Shown: positions 31,499 through 39,285 of the stretch, one piece after another
How the letters are laid out: every line of letters begins with the position of its first letter
Numbering within the stretch: position 1 is the stretch's first letter
Source: Dongia_A sp964542425
GTDB lineage: Bacteria; Pseudomonadota; Alphaproteobacteria; Dongiales; Dongiaceae
Direction: 5' to 3'
DNA length: 43,021 nucleotides
Assembly: GCA_964542425.1 (NCBI GenBank)
Contig: CAZIUB010000039.1
Span: 1 to 43,021, forward strand
Made by a program: the position numbers and the translations under genes
The notes under the pieces: model-generated
What the model was told of the DNA's origin: nothing
Database searches by the model: none
Seen by the model: the letters and a program-made list of their open reading frames with translations, nothing else

Positions 31499-32635
31499 TC
31501 AGGCGGAGAGAGTGAGGAACCGCCCCACGCCTAGACCGGAGATATCGGTCTCGCTCCGCCCATCGAGGATGATTTCCGAAATGACCGCGCCCACCGCCGG
31601 GCCAAGCTGGAATCCGTGGCCGTTGAAGCCGAAGGCGTGATAGAGGCCGGGCTGGCGCACGCTCGGCCCCAGCACCGCAACACCATCCGGCGTGTCGCCG
31701 TCAACCCCGGTCCAGGTCCGGATGATGTTGAGATGCCGCAAGCCGGGCACCACGCGGATCGCGCGCTCGATGGCGCTTCTAGTCACGTCCGGCAAAGGCC
31801 GGCTCAGCGTCCAATCTTCAATGGCACGGCCCTGCCCGCCGCCGAACAGAATGTTGCCGCGCTGGGTTTGGCGTAAGTATAGATCGCCGCCGACGAAGCC
31901 CAGGACCGGCTCGATCATGTAAGGGGCCGGCTCCGTCACCAGCATCTGGGGAATCTCGGCCGCGATTTCCACCTCCTCGCCGAACCAGCTGGCCACGCGC
32001 GCTCCCCAGGCGCCGGCGGCGTTGATCAGGATTTCCGCGGAGAAGGCGCGCCCGTCACGAGCCTCGATCGCGAAGTTCCCGTCGGCAAAGCCCGCGGCCT
32101 CGATCGCGCAATCCTCGATCAGCGTGGCGCCGGCCTCCTTGGCCGCGAAGGCAAAGGCGGGTGCGACCAGGCGCGGATTGGCGTGACCGTCGCTCGGGCA
32201 CAGCAGGCCCAATTCCATCTGTGCGGAAATCCAGGGATAGCGCGCCCGCAATTGGCGCCGATCGAGGCGGACAAGGTCCAGGCCCATCGCGGTCGCGGTC
32301 ACGAAGTATTCCTCCTGGGTGGCGATCTTGTCGGCAAGCGCCAGGCGCAGATTCCCGGTCCGGCGAAACTCGCCGTCGAAGCCGATCAATGCCTCGATGC
32401 TGGGCCACATCCGGGCGGCGCGCATGGAGATGGGCAATTCGCGGGGATCGCGCCCATTCTGGCGCACGCCGCCGAAATTGACGCCGCTGGCGCGCGTGCC
32501 TGCCCGATCGCGCTCCAGGAGGAGCACCGATTTTCCCTTGCGCGCCAAGTGAAGCGCGATCGCGCAGCCGGCGAGCCCCGCGCCGATGATGGCGACGTCC
32601 GCACTAGTGCCAACTTTCGAAAAAGCGCGATCCAT
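31499..32635 (-). CDS. FAD-dependent oxidoreductase, HcnC/opine-oxidase beta-subunit-like (DAO family)
   Basis: 378 residues. GAGLAG at 18-23 begins the FAD-binding fold, with LLERDRAGTRASGVNFGG following, and the C-terminal LYHAFGFNGHGFQLGP of DAO-type amine oxidoreductases. It matches the beta subunit of three-part dehydrogenases such as HcnABC, octopine/nopaline oxidase or D-hydroxyproline dehydrogenase. No in-frame start exists between the FAD motif and repeat A8: the only plausible start is ATG at 32635 inside the repeat, preceded by GGAG six bases upstream, so MDRAFSKVGTS is repeat-derived. The partner subunits are encoded just upstream at 32767-34436. Confidence 0.88.
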   Translation of the reverse strand: MDRAFSKVGTSADVAIIGAGLAGCAIALHLARKGKSVLLLERDRAGTRASGVNFGGVRQNGRDPRELPISMRAARMWPSIEALIGFDGEFRRTGNLRLALADKIATQEEYFVTATAMGLDLVRLDRRQLRARYPWISAQMELGLLCPSDGHANPRLVAPAFAFAAKEAGATLIEDCAIEAAGFADGNFAIEARDGRAFSAEILINAAGAWGARVASWFGEEVEIAAEIPQMLVTEPAPYMIEPVLGFVGGDLYLRQTQRGNILFGGGQGRAIEDWTLSRPLPDVTRSAIERAIRVVPGLRHLNIIRTWTGVDGDTPDGVAVLGPSVRQPGLYHAFGFNGHGFQLGPAVGAVISEIILDGRSETDISGLGVGRFLTLSA

Positions 32636-32752
32636 GAAACACTCCGATGCTTCCGCGAAAGTCGGGCCGCATGTTACCTGATAATAGTACCCGCCGGCGT
32701 GTACCCCTTGGAGTTGTATTGCTCGAATCAGCCATCAGCGGCGGCGGGCACC
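32604..32752 (+). repeat. family A two-hairpin element, copy A8
   Basis: CTAG at 32604-32607, stem I TGCCAACTTTCG with CGAAAGTCGGGC, stem II GTACCCGCCGG with CGGCGGGCAC. It is on the plus strand while the genes around it are minus, so it faces opposite to most copies. It carries the start codon of the flavoprotein gene. Confidence 0.92.
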
Positions 32753-32766
32753 TGCCGGCGAAGCGG

Positions 32767-34158
32767 TCATTGCGCGTTGCCTGCGCGCAACGCGCCGGCC
32801 GCGACCGGCTTCAACGGCGGTTGGCCGCGCAGGCGCCCGATCGCGGCCGGTTCGAGGCCGAGCTTTGCCGCCAGAATTTCGGCGGCGACCAGGCCGCACA
32901 GGCGGCCCTGGCAGCGGCCCATGCCGAGCCGGGTCAAGGCCTTGACGCGGTTGATGTCGGTGGCGCCCATGATACCGGCGGCCTCGCGCAAATCGCCGGC
33001 ACGGACCAATTCGCAGCGGCAAATGACGACATTGTCGGCTAATTTCGCGGCCAGATTGGCGGGATAGGGGAAAGCCTGGCGCATGGCGGCCTGGAACGAA
33101 GCCCATCTGGCGACAATCCGCAAATCGGCCACCCTGGTGTCGGAATCGAAGGGCAGCTTCAGATCCTCGAGTGCGGCCAAGGCGGCCAAGCGGCCGCGCG
33201 CCTCGGCCGCGTCGGCGCCAAGAATGCCGGCGCCGTCTCCGGCCAGATAGAGACCCGGCACGCCGGCGGCGCGGCCCATCGCGTCCATTTCGGGCAGATG
33301 TTGGCGTTGGCCGGCGTCAAACAGAAATCTTGCGCCCGCGAGATCCGCGAGCTGGGTTTCCGATTCGAGCCCGTAGCCCAGCGCCACCGCGTCGCATTCG
33401 AATCGCCGCGCCCTGCCGCCGGGCTCGGTGGCATCCACCGCGGTCACATGCGCGCCGCCAAGGATGCGTATCAGGCGATGCCCGAACAGGATCGGAACGC
33501 CCATGCGCCGCAAACTGGCAATCCAGCGAAGGCCGCGCTGCATGGCAAGGGGCATGCCAAGGAGGCTGGGTAGGGCTCGCCACAGGGGACCACGGGGGGT
33601 GGGAACCAGAATCGCCGCGGGCGGAGCGCCGGCCTTGGCGTATTGATAGGCGGTGAGAAACAGCAACGGCCCGGTACCGACGAAGATCGCACGGTGCCCA
33701 ATGGCGCAACCCTGAAATTTGAGCGCGATTTGCGCGCCACCCAGGCCGAACACCCCCGGCGTGGTCCAGCCAGGACAAGGGATGATCCGATCGGTGGCGC
33801 CGGTCGCCAAGATGAGCGCGTCCCACAGGATCGCCTTCGATTGCTGGCCATCGGTTGCATGAATCCAGTGATCGACCAAGTCATACGCGAGCCAGCCCGG
33901 GCGATAATCGAGGCTGGGGCGGATGCGTTCGAAATCCCGAAACAAGGCGGCGGCGCGGCGCTCGCCCACGCCATAGAGTTCGCGCAGCGGTCGCACGAAG
34001 CCGGGGAAGGATGGCGGCTGACGGTAAATCTGGCCGCCCACCCTTGGCGCCTCATCGATCAGTGTGGGACGCAACCCCGCCTCGACCGCAATCTGGGCGG
34101 CCCGCAATCCGGCGGGGCCGGCGCCCACGATCACGATTTCAGGGTTCGTACCGGCCAT
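32767..34158 (-). CDS. NAD(P)/FAD-dependent oxidoreductase, HcnB/opine-oxidase alpha-subunit-like
   Basis: 463 residues from ATG at 34158, the start that gives MAGTNPEIVIVGAGPAGL (GAGPAG at 12-17). A second nucleotide motif (VGTGPLLFLTAYQYAKAG) follows in the middle, and the C-terminal part has a BFD-like iron-sulfur domain with CRCE and GRCQGRLCG. This is the large subunit of HcnABC/opine-oxidase-type dehydrogenases. The gene overlaps the 2Fe-2S protein gene by 28 bp, indicating translational coupling. Substrate is not determined; amino acids, opines, proline derivatives or sarcosine are possible. Confidence 0.9.
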   Translation of the reverse strand: MAGTNPEIVIVGAGPAGLRAAQIAVEAGLRPTLIDEAPRVGGQIYRQPPSFPGFVRPLRELYGVGERRAAALFRDFERIRPSLDYRPGWLAYDLVDHWIHATDGQQSKAILWDALILATGATDRIIPCPGWTTPGVFGLGGAQIALKFQGCAIGHRAIFVGTGPLLFLTAYQYAKAGAPPAAILVPTPRGPLWRALPSLLGMPLAMQRGLRWIASLRRMGVPILFGHRLIRILGGAHVTAVDATEPGGRARRFECDAVALGYGLESETQLADLAGARFLFDAGQRQHLPEMDAMGRAAGVPGLYLAGDGAGILGADAAEARGRLAALAALEDLKLPFDSDTRVADLRIVARWASFQAAMRQAFPYPANLAAKLADNVVICRCELVRAGDLREAAGIMGATDINRVKALTRLGMGRCQGRLCGLVAAEILAAKLGLEPAAIGRLRGQPPLKPVAAGALRAGNAQ

Positions 34159-34436
34159 GTGGTGCGGATCCGCATTCCCGGCTCGACGAAACTGGTGCAG
34201 GCGCGCAAGCGCCCGCCGTCTTCCAGCCAGACCCAGCAATCCTGGCAGGCGCCCATGAGGCAGAAGCCGGCGCGCCGATGATCGCCGAAATCGCCGTCGC
34301 GGAGATTCGTGCCCTGGGTGAGGAGCGCGGTCATGATGGTGTCGCCCAGCAGCGTCTGGCGCGGCCGGCCATCGACATGGAATTCCACCCAACGGCGCGC
34401 CTTCTCCTTGAGGCGCAGGAATTGCGGCGCGCTCAT
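34131..34436 (-). CDS. (2Fe-2S)-binding protein, HcnA-like subunit
   Basis: 101 residues from ATG at 34436, whose ATGA overlaps the stop of the GNAT gene. Ferredoxin-like fold with Cys59, Cys64 and Cys67 in FCLMGACQDCWVW and Cys80 in RLRACTSF, the four ligands of a 2Fe-2S cluster. Small size and position before the HcnB-like gene identify it as the third subunit of the dehydrogenase, passing electrons from the flavins. Confidence 0.9.
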   Translation of the reverse strand: MSAPQFLRLKEKARRWVEFHVDGRPRQTLLGDTIMTALLTQGTNLRDGDFGDHRRAGFCLMGACQDCWVWLEDGGRLRACTSFVEPGMRIRTTWPVRTLKS

Positions 34437-35446
34437 CCGGCTTTGGCTCCGGGAATATGCGCCGGCAGGCGCGGCTCCAGGTGCGCCGGGATCAGACCCA
34501 CCAGCCTGGGATCGAGAATCCGCGTGCGCGACTGGCGATAGGGTCGGAAGCCCGCGCGTTGATAGATGGCGAGCACACGCGGATGGTCGAGCGTACAGGT
34601 ATCGACCGTAACTCGCTTGGTCGCAAACGACCAGGCGCAATCGACCGACCAATTCATCAGATAGCGCCCGAGACCCCTACCGATAAAATCCGGCGCCAGA
34701 CCGACATAGGCGATATTGACAAGGGGCAGACGGCGCCGATCGATCTCGGTGAAGCCGGCCGGGGCACCCCCGGCATAGAGCACGAAGATGTCCACCCCCT
34801 CGGCCTGAATCATCGCGGTCAATTCCGAATCCGGAATTCCGCGCCGGTCCACCCAGAACCAGGGCTCGCCGACGACGTTGTAGAGATAACGGTAGAAGTG
34901 GACTGACGGCTTCTCCAGGCGCATCAGCGCGTGGCCGCCGAAGGAGATCGGTGTCGCCGGGCGGCTCGGTCGTTCGGTCATCTCCAGATAGGTGGTGACG
35001 ATCTCGATTTCCGCCGGCCCCATGTCGATAGTCTCGGCGTTCAGCCACTTGCCCATGACAAGCCGGGGCTGGACCTCGTAACCCAGACGCTCGTAGAAGC
35101 CCTGGACCCGAGCGTTGGTGTCGCGGATGATGGCGTGGCATTTGGGCAGGCCGCGCGCCATCAGCCAGCGCTCCGCGAGTTGCACCAGGTCGCGGCCGAG
35201 CCCCTTGCCCCGGAACTCCGGCAGAATGGCAAGCTTGTAGATCCAGCCGCGATGGCCCTCGTGACCGACCATCATGCTGGCCATCAGATGCCCGGATTCC
35301 AGGCCGACATAGAGCTGGCAATCCGGCGCGGCCTGCATGCGCAAAATGTCCTTGGCCGGATCGTTATAGGCGACCGAGATTCCGCACGCATCCCAGAACG
35401 CGGTTACTTGGGCGAAATCCCGCTCCGCGTAGGCCCGGACCTGCAT
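34433..35446 (-). CDS. GNAT acetyltransferase with two GNAT domains
   Basis: 337 residues from ATG at 35446; the extra 13 codons upstream come from repeat A9. The first GNAT domain (about 1-145) has the acetyl-CoA loop EFRGKGLGRDL and FYERLGYEV; the second (about 170-320) has FVLYAGGAPAGF, DFIGRGLGRYLMN and LDHPRVLAIYQRAGF. Tandem GNAT proteins usually acetylate small molecules or peptides; the substrate here is unknown. The four-base overlap with the 2Fe-2S gene suggests it acts with the dehydrogenase, perhaps on the same amine. Start spacing to repeat A9 is five bases. Confidence 0.86.
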   Translation of the reverse strand: MQVRAYAERDFAQVTAFWDACGISVAYNDPAKDILRMQAAPDCQLYVGLESGHLMASMMVGHEGHRGWIYKLAILPEFRGKGLGRDLVQLAERWLMARGLPKCHAIIRDTNARVQGFYERLGYEVQPRLVMGKWLNAETIDMGPAEIEIVTTYLEMTERPSRPATPISFGGHALMRLEKPSVHFYRYLYNVVGEPWFWVDRRGIPDSELTAMIQAEGVDIFVLYAGGAPAGFTEIDRRRLPLVNIAYVGLAPDFIGRGLGRYLMNWSVDCAWSFATKRVTVDTCTLDHPRVLAIYQRAGFRPYRQSRTRILDPRLVGLIPAHLEPRLPAHIPGAKAG

Positions 35447-35450
35447 GGCC

Positions 35451-35595
35451 CTAGTACCCGCCGTCGCTGATGGCCGATTCCGCAAGACGACCCCGCCAGT
35501 ACGAGCCGGCGGGTACTATCATCTTGTGGCATGTGCCAACTTTCGTGGCGGCACGGGAGCGGTTCATGGATCACGCTTTCCGAAAGTCGGCACTG
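35451..35595 (-). repeat. family A two-hairpin element, copy A9 (reverse)
   Basis: Reverse orientation, CTAG at 35451-35454. In element sense stem I is TGCCGACTTTCG/CGAAAGTTGGCA (one G-T wobble) and stem II is perfect (GTACCCGCCG/CGGCGGGTAC). It fills almost the whole gap from the sulfurtransferase stop to the GNAT start. Confidence 0.93.
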
Positions 35596-35598
35596 GCC

Positions 35599-36456
35599 TC
35601 AAACCTCTACTTGGGTGTCGCCGGGCAGGCCCCATTCGGCCCAGGAACCATCATAGACGGCGACATCGCGGTGCCCGATAAGGTGAAGCCCGAGCGCAAG
35701 CACGCAGGCCGTGATGCCCGACCCGCAGGTGGTGACCACTGGCTTGGCGAGATCGATGCCCGCGCCCTGGAACAGCGCGCGCAATTCCTCGGCCGGTTTG
35801 AAGGTCGCCCCCTTGGCCTCCAGCAGCCGCGTGTAAGGCAAGTTCACTGAGCCCGGAATGTGGCCGGCGCGCCGCCCGGGCCAGATCTCCGGCTCGGTGC
35901 CGTTGAAGCGCCCGGGGCCACGCGCGTCCAGAACCTGCTCGCGTTTCAGGGCCAAGTTGCGTTTCATCTGGTCCTTGAGGCGCAACTTCGTGTTGTCGAG
36001 CCGCGCCGTGAAATGCCGTTCCCGAGGCGCCACCGGCTCGTCCCCGACCGGCCTATTCTCGACCAGCCATTTCGGTAGCCCGCCATCCAGTACCGCCACC
36101 TCGCGCGCGCCGAAGATGCGCAGCATCCACCACACGCGGGCAGCACTCATCATGCCCTGGGAATCGTAGACGATCGCGCGGTTGCCGTCGCCAATGCCAA
36201 GCTTACGCATGCGCGAGGCGAATTTCTCCGGCGCGGGCAGCATGTGGGGGAGCGGACTGGCCGTGTCGGCGATCTCGTCGATGTCGAAAAAGACCGCGCC
36301 CGGAATGTGGCCCGCCAGGTATCCGGCGTGCGCGTCCTTGCCTTGAATCGGCAGGTAATAGGTGGCATCGATGATGCGCAAATCCGGCTGGCTCAGATGC
36401 TCGTGCAGCCATTCGGTCGTCACCAGGTCTTGCGGATTGGCGTAGCCCCGATCCAT
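35599..36456 (-). CDS. sseA: 3-mercaptopyruvate sulfurtransferase
   Basis: 285 residues, two rhodanese domains. The N-terminal one is structural (HIPGAVFFDIDEIAD, ARVWWMLRIFG, VLDGGLPKW); the C-terminal one has the active-site loop CGSGITA with Cys244, the signature of mercaptopyruvate rather than thiosulfate sulfurtransferases, and closes with VYDGSWAEWG. It moves sulfur from 3-mercaptopyruvate, linking to cysteine breakdown. GGGAG just after repeat A10 is the ribosome-binding site. It lies between the AlaX-type gene and the GNAT gene, with family A elements on both sides. Confidence 0.94.
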   Translation of the reverse strand: MDRGYANPQDLVTTEWLHEHLSQPDLRIIDATYYLPIQGKDAHAGYLAGHIPGAVFFDIDEIADTASPLPHMLPAPEKFASRMRKLGIGDGNRAIVYDSQGMMSAARVWWMLRIFGAREVAVLDGGLPKWLVENRPVGDEPVAPRERHFTARLDNTKLRLKDQMKRNLALKREQVLDARGPGRFNGTEPEIWPGRRAGHIPGSVNLPYTRLLEAKGATFKPAEELRALFQGAGIDLAKPVVTTCGSGITACVLALGLHLIGHRDVAVYDGSWAEWGLPGDTQVEV

Positions 36457-36469
36457 GGCGGCGCGCTCC

Positions 36470-36619
36470 CTAGTACCCGCCCGTCGCGAGACTGGCTGAT
36501 CGAGCCAATTGACCCCGCCAATACGCGCCGGCGGATACTATCATTGGGTCCACTGTGCCAACTTTGGTGGAACGATGGGTACAATTCATGGATCACGCAT
36601 TTTCGAAACTCGGCACTAG
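36470..36619 (-). repeat. family A two-hairpin element, copy A10 (reverse)
   Basis: CTAG at both ends (36470-36473, 36616-36619). Stem I is partly degraded; stem II GTATCCGCCGG opposes CGGGCGGGTAC. The CTAG at its high-coordinate end contains the stop codon of the AlaX-type gene. Confidence 0.9.
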
Positions 36620-37323
36620 GCCCGGAAGGCGATGTTGACGCGCCGATTCATCTTGCCCTTGTTCTCGATCTTGGTAACCTCGACTGCTCCGATCTCGCCG
36701 GTGCGGCGCACATGCGTGCCGCCGCAGGGCTGCAAATCCACACCCTCGACCTCGAGCAGGCGAACCCGGCCCTGGCCCATCGGCGGTTTCACCGACATGG
36801 TGCGCACCAGATCGGGCTTTTGCACCAGTTCTTCGTCGCTGATCCAGCGCGGGCTGACCTTGTGGTCCTCGCCAACCAGCCGATTGAGGGCGGCAGTGAT
36901 CGCCGCCTTGTCGAGCTGGGTATCGGGCAGGTTGAAATCCAGCCGTCCCTTGCCGTCGCCCACCTGGCCGCCGGTGACCTCGCCGGGAACCGCCGCGCAA
37001 AGCAAATGCAGGCAGGTGTGCATGCGCATCAGGCGGTGGCGGCGCGCCCAGTCGATTTCCGCGCGCAATTTGGCTCCGGCGGAAGGTAGCGCCGCGCCGG
37101 GCTTGGGCACATGCACCACATCGTCGAGGTTGGCACCCTTGACGGTGTCGACGATCTCGATCCTTGTGCCGTCGGCGAGGATCAAATTTCCGCAATCGCC
37201 CGGTTGGCCGCCGCCCATCGGATAGAACACGGCGCGGTCGAGCCGGATCGCGCCCTCGATGGCGCTTTCCACGACGGCATCGCAGAAGCGTTCGTAGGCG
37301 TCCTGCCTGAATATCAATTCCAT
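36616..37323 (-). CDS. alanyl-tRNA editing protein, AlaX-type
   Basis: 235 residues from ATG at 37323 with ACGGGGAT upstream. Free-standing version of the alanyl-tRNA synthetase editing domain: GGGQPGD near residue 38, zinc ligands His102 and His106 in RMHTCLHLL and Cys200 and His204 in QPCGGTHV, then GAVEVTKIENKGKMNRRVNI. It hydrolyses mischarged Ser- or Gly-tRNA(Ala) in the cytoplasm. Its stop TAG is part of repeat A10. First gene of the minus-strand set that runs down to the dipeptidase. Confidence 0.93.
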   Translation of the reverse strand: MELIFRQDAYERFCDAVVESAIEGAIRLDRAVFYPMGGGQPGDCGNLILADGTRIEIVDTVKGANLDDVVHVPKPGAALPSAGAKLRAEIDWARRHRLMRMHTCLHLLCAAVPGEVTGGQVGDGKGRLDFNLPDTQLDKAAITAALNRLVGEDHKVSPRWISDEELVQKPDLVRTMSVKPPMGQGRVRLLEVEGVDLQPCGGTHVRRTGEIGAVEVTKIENKGKMNRRVNIAFRA

Positions 37324-37390
37324 CGCCAATCCCCGTCGCCCCGGCCCGAACTATGGGGGCCCTGGCGCCGATGGTCAAGGATCGGCTGCC

Positions 37391-37430
37391 TGGGGGCGAG
37401 ATGCGCGGGATCGAACCGACCTATGCAGGA
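37391..37430 (-). other. tRNA T-arm-like fragment
   Basis: On the minus strand GGTCGGTTCGATCCCGCG followed by CATCTCGCCCCC looks like the T-arm and 3' end of a tRNA, but the T-stem has only three clean pairs and no other arms are found. It may be a degenerate attachment-site remnant beside hicAB, or chance. Confidence 0.25.
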
Positions 37431-37507
37431 GGAATGGTTCAACATATGGCGGGGAACGGCTTGACCTGGGCACGGCACGCGCGTAAATATTTAATCAGGT
37501 TGGACCG

Positions 37508-37732
37508 ATGAAAAGCTATTCCAGCCGGGAATTGATGGCACTTCTGGAAGAATCTGGTTGGCGCCTGGCGCGGGTTGTTGGCAGCCATCACCACTTTCGG
37601 CACGATGCCAGACCGGGAATTGTGACCGTGCCGCGCCCCAGGAAGGACGCCAAGCCGGGAAGCGCCCATGCCATCCTTCGGCAGGCCGGCCTGCCTAGCG
37701 CGGGCGAGGATCGTGGTCGGCGAGGAGATTAG
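37508..37732 (+). CDS. hicA: HicA-type toxin (mRNA interferase)
   Basis: 74 residues: SSRELMALLEESGWRL, GSHHHFRHDARPGIVTVPRP and AILRQAGLP match the double-stranded-RNA-binding-like fold of HicA. His27 in GSHHHF is the expected catalytic residue. Toxin before antitoxin is the usual hicAB order. The ribosome-binding site is weak, consistent with low toxin output. hicB starts two bases after the stop. Confidence 0.92.
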   Translation: MKSYSSRELMALLEESGWRLARVVGSHHHFRHDARPGIVTVPRPRKDAKPGSAHAILRQAGLPSAGEDRGRRGD

Positions 37733-37733
37733 G

Positions 37734-38183
37734 GTGAATCGTTACATCGCGGTCTTGATTCCGGAAAAGCGGGGCTGGTCGGTGCTGTTTCCCGATTTCC
37801 CCGGCTGTTCCACCTGTGGCGACACAATCGACGAAGCGATGGACATGGCGGGCGACGCGCTGGCCGGCCATGTCGAGGTTTCGCGCGAGTTGGGTGCGCG
37901 GATCCCGCGCCCGCGAGGCGTGGAGGCCATCATGGCCGACCGCCCCTGGGCTAAGGAAAATGCCGTCGATTGGCGGCGCGCGATGGCGGCGCCGATCGCG
38001 GTTCGTCCGGCGATTGGACGCCCCGAACGGGTGACGATCAGCGTCGATTCCAATGTCCTCAATGCGATCGACACTTATGCCAAGCGGCGCGGCCTCACCC
38101 GATCGGCGGTCATGGCGGCGGGCGCGGAGTTTCTGATGCGGAACGATCCGGTCCGCCAATCGCGTCGTCGCAAGTCGGGCTGA
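37734..38183 (+). CDS. hicB: HicB-type antitoxin
   Basis: 149 residues from GTG at 37734 with AGGAG seven bases upstream. N-terminal HicB partial RNase-H fold (RYIAVLIPEKRGWSVLFPDF, PGCSTCGDTIDEAM) and a C-terminal ribbon-helix-helix DNA-binding part (about 98-135: ERVTISVDSNVLNAID). It binds HicA and represses the operon. Longer than E. coli HicB but normal for the RHH subtype. Convergent with cysK, with 25 bp between the stops. Confidence 0.92.
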   Translation: MNRYIAVLIPEKRGWSVLFPDFPGCSTCGDTIDEAMDMAGDALAGHVEVSRELGARIPRPRGVEAIMADRPWAKENAVDWRRAMAAPIAVRPAIGRPERVTISVDSNVLNAIDTYAKRRGLTRSAVMAAGAEFLMRNDPVRQSRRRKSG

Positions 38184-38208
38184 CGTGGCAAATCCGGGCA
38201 CGCCGGCC

Positions 38209-39207
38209 TCACAGCCAATCGGGCGCCGGAAGGTTCTTTGATCTAAGGAATTCCGGATTGAACAGCTTGCTTTGGTAGCGAGTGCCGAAATCGGCCAGCA
38301 GGGTGACGATGATGTGGCCCGGCCCCATCTCGCGCGCCAGCCTGATCGCGCCGGCCACGTTGATCCCGGTCGATCCGCCCATGCACAGGCCCTCGTATTT
38401 CAGCAGATCGAAGATGATCGGCAGGGCCTCGGAATCGGGAATGAGATAGGCGACATCGACGATCGCCTGGGCCACGTTCTTGGTGATGCGTCCCTGGCCG
38501 ATGCCTTCGGTGATGGACGTGCCCGTGGCCTTCAACTCGCCGGTCGTGTAGTAGGAATAGAGCGCCGCTCCTTCGGGGTCGGCAAGCGCGATGCGGGTCG
38601 CGGGCTTGCGTTCCTTCAAGAAGCGCGACACGCCGGCCAGCGTGCCCCCGGTGCCGACCGAGGAGACGAAGCCATCGACCTTGCCCTCGGTCTGATTCCA
38701 TATTTCCGGGCCGGTGGTGCGGTAATGGCCGTCAGTGTTGGCGACATTGTCGAATTGATTGGCCCAGATCACACCATTGGGGTTGCTGTCCTTGAGCTCG
38801 AGCGCCAAGCGCTCCGAGACCCGGACATAATTGCCGGGATCGCGATAGGGAAGTGCCGGGACCTCCATCAATTGCGCTCCAGCCAGGCGCAACATGTCTT
38901 TTTTCTCTTGCGACTGGGTTTCTGGAATCACGATCAGGGTCTTGTAGCCCCGCGCGTTGCCGACCAGCGCCAGACCGATGCCGGTATTTCCAGCGGTGCC
39001 CTCGACGATCAGGCCGCCAGGACGGATCTGGCCCTGGCGCTCCGCGTCCTCGACGATGGCCAAGGCGGCGCGGTCCTTGACCGAGCCGCCGGGATTGAGG
39101 AACTCCGCCTTGCCCAAGATGGTGCAGCCGGTCAACTCCGAGGCGGCCTTGAGCTTGATCAGCGGCGTATTGCCGATGGAATCGACGAACCCGTCTCGGA
39201 TATCCAT
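38209..39207 (-). CDS. cysK: cysteine synthase A (O-acetylserine sulfhydrylase)
   Basis: 332 residues, PLP enzyme making cysteine from O-acetylserine and sulfide. PLP Lys44 in NPGGSVKDRAAL, substrate loop EGTAGNTGIGLA (the common TSGNTG reads TAGNTG), phosphate-binding GTGGTLAG, and GLCMGGSTGINVAGA near the C-terminus. The catalytic set is complete. The gene stands alone between hicB and the M81 gene. Close relatives can also act as cystathionine beta-synthases, so the natural substrate is not certain. Confidence 0.9.
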   Translation of the reverse strand: MDIRDGFVDSIGNTPLIKLKAASELTGCTILGKAEFLNPGGSVKDRAALAIVEDAERQGQIRPGGLIVEGTAGNTGIGLALVGNARGYKTLIVIPETQSQEKKDMLRLAGAQLMEVPALPYRDPGNYVRVSERLALELKDSNPNGVIWANQFDNVANTDGHYRTTGPEIWNQTEGKVDGFVSSVGTGGTLAGVSRFLKERKPATRIALADPEGAALYSYYTTGELKATGTSITEGIGQGRITKNVAQAIVDVAYLIPDSEALPIIFDLLKYEGLCMGGSTGINVAGAIRLAREMGPGHIIVTLLADFGTRYQSKLFNPEFLRSKNLPAPDWL

Positions 39208-39285
39208 GACTATGCCCGTGATTTCTTGTGAAATTCATGCTCGGTGTGTTGATACGGAGAACCTAGCGGGTTCGGGCTGTGGGGA

